This document shows positions 6,781-8,149 of a stretch of 8,149 nucleotides of DNA, one piece after another. The stretch comes from NIOZ-UU13 sp048635425 (GTDB lineage Bacteria > Planctomycetota > Phycisphaerae > Sedimentisphaerales > Anaerobacaceae). The stretch lies in NCBI GenBank assembly GCA_048635425.1, contig JAIVYN010000174.1, positions 1 through 8,149 on the forward strand, given 5' to 3'. A program made the translations under genes and the position numbers. Position 1 is the stretch's first letter. Every line of letters begins with the position of its first letter. Below the pieces are notes generated by a model that did not search any database, had not been told where the DNA came from, and saw only the letters and a list, made by a program, of their open reading frames with translations.

Positions 6781-7000
6781 AACTGGTATTTGTTCAAGCA
6801 GTACAACCCACTCACGATTTCAGGAGTGGACCGAAGCCGGAGTTTTTGAGAAACTCTGGGAGTTGAGTCTGCAAGACTATGACGAGTTAAAAGGGATTGA
6901 CTGGTCATGGCAGTCGATGGATGGAGCCATGACCAAAGCCCCGCTTGGCGGGGGAAAAAACTGGCCCAAACCCTACGGACAGGGCCAAAAAAGGCGTTAA
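6590..7000 (+). CDS. IS5-family transposase, first frame (OrfA, DUF4096-type)
   Basis: The 136-aa product is the N-terminal part of an IS427-type DDE transposase. It shows the N-terminal DUF4096-like segment: ISDELWEKIEPLLP (12-25), GGRPRTADRKAMDGVFFVLRTGCQWNAL (35-62) and HSRFQEWTEAGVFEKLW (74-90). The probable first catalytic aspartate is D111, in WQSMDGAMTKAP. The frame leaves homology after about G121 at a run of five G and six A (6950-6960) and reads on to a stop at 7000. GAAAGGA at 6577-6583 is a plausible ribosome site. Alone it lacks the second aspartate and the glutamate, so it could act only as a regulator unless joined to the second frame. Confidence 0.88.
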   Translation: MKKRRTKSRYKISDELWEKIEPLLPKHPNTHRFGGGRPRTADRKAMDGVFFVLRTGCQWNALNETGICSSSTTHSRFQEWTEAGVFEKLWELSLQDYDELKGIDWSWQSMDGAMTKAPLGGGKNWPKPYGQGQKRR

Positions 7001-7424
7001 GCGAAGTTTGTTGACGGAAGCATCCGGCGTACCGATTGGCTTGGAGATTGCCGGTGCAAATAGGCATGATTGTAAAATGGCAGAGGCTACGATAAAGAGT
7101 ATTCCGGTAAAACGTCCTGAGCCAACGAAGCGAGAAGCTCAAGGTATGTGTCTGGACAAGGGTTACGATTCTGGTGAGGTTCGAGATCTGGTGAAAGAGT
7201 TTGGCTATACAGTTCATATTCGTTCGCGTGGCGAAGAAGCACAAGCTATTAAACAAGAGGCTGGCTTCAAGGCTCGGCGTTGGGTTGTGGAACGGACGCA
7301 TAGCTGGATGAACCGCTTTCGTCGCATCTTGACGCGATGGGAGAAGAAACCCGAGAATTATCTGGCTCTGCTTCATTTTGTTTGTGCTGTAATTACGTTT
7401 CGTTGCTCCGGGTTATTAGGATAG
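6945..7424 (+). CDS. IS5-family transposase, second frame (OrfB, DDE catalytic part)
   Basis: This frame carries the rest of the DDE transposase. Homology starts at GEKTGPNPTDRAKKGVKRS (3-21), followed by GVPIGLEIAGANRHD (28-42), LDKGYDSGEVRD (70-81; D71 probable second catalytic residue) and RRWVVERTHSWMNRFRRI (111-128; E116 probable catalytic glutamate). The start shown is TTG at 6945, but translation more likely enters by frameshift from the first frame. The needed shift is +1 (or -2) at the G5A6 run 6950-6960; a -1 shift would hit a stop soon after. Fusion there gives about 277 aa, normal for the group. The TAG stop (7422-7424) lies within the right inverted repeat. Confidence 0.88.
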   Translation: MAGEKTGPNPTDRAKKGVKRSLLTEASGVPIGLEIAGANRHDCKMAEATIKSIPVKRPEPTKREAQGMCLDKGYDSGEVRDLVKEFGYTVHIRSRGEEAQAIKQEAGFKARRWVVERTHSWMNRFRRILTRWEKKPENYLALLHFVCAVITFRCSGLLG

Positions 7425-7428
7425 GCTC
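7410..7428 (-). repeat. Right terminal inverted repeat of the IS
   Basis: Read on the minus strand it begins GAGCCTATCC and matches the left end in 18 of 19 positions. It contains the stop codon of the second transposase frame and is followed by TA (7429-7430). Confidence 0.92.
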
Positions 7429-7435
7429 TAAGCTA

Positions 7436-7558
7436 ATGAAAGGCCGATTTCTGAAAAAGACCTTCGGGAATGAGCGATATCCCTTTGTCCTTTCCGCTTT
7501 TCTGCACAATCTTATCAAGAATACATGCCCACCCACAAAATCCAAAGGTTTTCCTTGA
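7436..7558 (+). CDS. Small 40-aa ORF, originally stop-start coupled to the effector gene
   Basis: With the IS and one TA copy removed, the effector reads ...KDLS and stops at TAA 7434-7436. The last A of that stop begins ATG 7436-7438 (TAATG), a classical coupled arrangement. The resulting 40-residue product starts MKGRFLKKTFGNERYPF, is basic (several Lys/Arg) and has a short hydrophobic-aromatic stretch, but matches no family I know. Its position would suit an immunity or accessory protein, but it is very short and could be chance or a truncated remnant. It has lost its upstream coupling through the IS and has no strong ribosome site of its own. Its stop overlaps the candidate promoter at 7555. 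Confidence 0.35.
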   Translation: MKGRFLKKTFGNERYPFVLSAFLHNLIKNTCPPTKSKGFP

Positions 7559-7584
7559 CGGGAAAGTGGGTAATTTGTTATAAA
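7555..7584 (+). promoter_or_regulatory. Candidate sigma70-type promoter for the exported protein gene
   Basis: TTGACG (7555-7560, 5 of 6) and TATAAA (7579-7584, 5 of 6) are 18 bp apart. Transcription would start near 7592 and produce a leader of about 260 nt before the gene at 7854. The strand and position fit that gene. Confidence 0.45.
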
Positions 7585-7608
7585 TTAAAGAAAGTCGGTT
7601 ATTTGTCC

Positions 7609-7628
7609 GCACAGTAGGTCATCTGTGC
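7609..7628 (+). other. Hairpin in the leader (first)
   Basis: GCACAG (7609-7614) pairs with CTGTGC (7623-7628) around an 8-nt loop and is followed by CTTTT. The stem is short, so it could be a weak terminator for upstream transcription or part of a structured leader. Confidence 0.35.
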
Positions 7629-7649
7629 CTTTTGGATCTTTCAGCCTGT

Positions 7650-7674
7650 CTCGGCTTGGCTCGTCAAAGCCGAG
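7650..7674 (+). other. GC-rich hairpin in the leader (second)
   Basis: CTCGGCTT (7650-7657) pairs perfectly with AAGCCGAG (7667-7674) around a 9-nt loop. The surrounding 7644-7710 region repeats CGAG/GCCGAG motifs and can form alternative pairings, for example with GGCCGAGTC at about 7688-7696. It lies in the leader of the downstream gene. I do not recognise a riboswitch class. Confidence 0.5.
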
Positions 7675-7747
7675 CGAGTCGGAGCGGGGCCGAGTCAAGA
7701 CGGGCGGGCAAGTTTCTTTTTAGTCTTTCGATAGAGGAGGAGTTATC

Positions 7748-7834
7748 ATGTATCGTGCGATACACAGAGTTGGAGCCAGAGCTCTATGCTTCGCAATTGT
7801 GATTTTTACATTTCAATTAACAACCTATATTTAA
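7748..7834 (+). CDS. 28-codon upstream ORF (possible leader peptide)
   Basis: ATG 7748 is preceded by a strong AGAGGAGGAG site (7732-7741) at good spacing, and the frame ends at TAA 7832-7834. The peptide has a basic start (MYRAIHRVGARA) and a hydrophobic second half (LCFAIVIFTFQL), like a short signal or membrane peptide. The next gene begins 19 nt later with a very similar start region (AAGGAGG then ATCATG). It could be a regulatory leader peptide, a tiny membrane protein or the remnant of a paralogue's signal peptide. I recognise no homologue. Confidence 0.4.
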   Translation: MYRAIHRVGARALCFAIVIFTFQLTTYI

Positions 7835-7853
7835 TTTTTGAAGGAGGACTATC

Positions 7854-8149
7854 ATGTCTAAGAAAGTGATTTGTTTGGCTTCTTTTGTTCTGGTGCTGGG
7901 CTTGGCTTTAACAAGAACGGCTGACGCTCAGACATATTTCTCTGACGACTTCGAGAATCCTGCGGAGTCTGAGGACAAATGGGAAGTGGTCACCGGGGAT
8001 TGGCAGGTTGCCGATGGTGTATACCACCAGCTCAGCACCGCTGATCCGTGGTTAACGTCAATGGTTGCAGCGGATAAATGGAACGATGAATGGGTAGAAT
8101 ACACTATTGAATTCATGGTAAAGCCACTTACTGAAGGAGATGCTCCTGT
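7854..8149 (+). CDS. Exported protein with possible concanavalin/LamG-like domain (partial)
   Basis: Ninety-eight codons are visible before the window ends. AAGGAGGA at 7841-7848 precedes the ATG by a few bases. Residues 1-25 form a clear signal peptide: basic MSKK, hydrophobic VICLASFVLVLGLAL, and a likely cleavage after ADA (24-25 boundary region) before QTYFSDDF. The mature start, with DDFENP, KWEVVTGDWQVADGVYHQL and WVEYTIEFMVKPL, resembles the first strands of concanavalin A-like sandwich domains found in LamG, DUF1080 and sugar-binding or glycoside-processing proteins. It is probably secreted or surface-bound and may bind carbohydrate, but the defining part is missing. It looks unrelated to the T6SS genes. 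The signal peptide style recalls Planctomycetota proteins; this is only an impression. Confidence 0.75.
   Translation, partial: MSKKVICLASFVLVLGLALTRTADAQTYFSDDFENPAESEDKWEVVTGDWQVADGVYHQLSTADPWLTSMVAADKWNDEWVEYTIEFMVKPLTEGDAP

Larger units (their letters stand above)
6518..7430 (+). mobile_element. IS5-family (IS427-type) insertion sequence with TA target duplication
   Basis: The element proper is 6520-7428 (909 bp). It is bounded by 19-bp inverted repeats with one mismatch and flanked by TA on each side (6518-6519 and 7429-7430), the short duplication expected for IS427-type elements. It carries two overlapping transposase frames on the plus strand (6590-7000 and 6945-7424), the usual layout of this group. 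It is inserted in the same orientation as the DUF4157 gene. Both ends are intact, so the insertion is probably recent; whether it is active depends on the frameshift between its two frames. Confidence 0.92.

Noticed and set aside
6492..7376. Long open frame of 294 codons on the minus strand
   Set aside because: It lies opposite the IS transposase and the effector end, has a low-complexity Ser/Leu/Arg/Phe composition with no domain, and is a shadow of the plus-strand genes.
7609..7710. Cyclic di-GMP (GEMM) riboswitch in the leader
   Set aside because: Some fragments (GCACAG, CAAAGCC) recall the class, but the conserved core arrangement is not present.
1..8149. CRISPR array or long tandem repeats
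   Set aside because: No regularly spaced direct repeats were found on reading through the window.

Overview
The window shows the proximal end of a contractile injection (type VI secretion, T6SS) operon on the minus strand. Across an 844-bp gap, a divergently transcribed gene encodes a modular effector-like protein with a DUF4157 (eCIS core) domain. Its last codons have been hit by an IS5-family (IS427-type) insertion sequence. At the right edge is the start of an exported protein gene with a long structured leader. The organism is a Gram-negative (diderm) bacterium. The style of the exported protein and the mixed T6SS/DUF4157 content would fit Planctomycetota or a related environmental lineage, but this is a weak inference because no rRNA or other marker is present.

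Minus-strand operon (about 5040 down to 1): a good sigma70-like promoter candidate (5010-5038), a leader of about 280 nt, then tssA (4724-3645), tssB (3562-3020), tssC (3027-1528), hcp/tssD (1430-951), tagJ/impE (855-28) and the first 12 codons of tssE (35-1). tssB/tssC and tagJ/tssE overlap by 8 bp, a sign of translational coupling, while hcp is flanked by gaps of 97 and 95 nt. A two-tier hairpin lies in the hcp-tagJ gap. Together these genes encode the cap/assembly factor (TssA), the contractile sheath (TssB/TssC), the inner tube (Hcp), a sheath accessory protein (TagJ) and the start of the baseplate wedge protein (TssE). Baseplate, membrane-complex and ClpV genes would lie beyond the left edge.

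Intergenic 4725-5568 holds the tssA promoter and leader, an AT-rich tract, and one doubtful small ORF.

Plus-strand effector region (5569-7558): the DUF4157 protein has a GC-rich (about 65%) N-terminal half with an HELIH metallopeptidase motif and an AT-richer (about 46%) C-terminal half resembling an NlpC/P60- or CHAP-like cysteine peptidase. A 909-bp IS with 19-bp inverted repeats and a TA target duplication (6518-7430) sits one sense codon before the native stop. Removing it in silico gives a 318-aa protein whose TAA stop overlaps the ATG of a 40-codon ORF (TAATG). The IS therefore leaves the effector domains whole, adds an 86-residue foreign tail and separates the effector from that small downstream ORF.

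Right end (7555-8149): a second promoter candidate, two hairpins, a 28-codon upstream ORF with a strong Shine-Dalgarno site, and the start of a secreted protein with a possible concanavalin-like domain, cut by the window edge.
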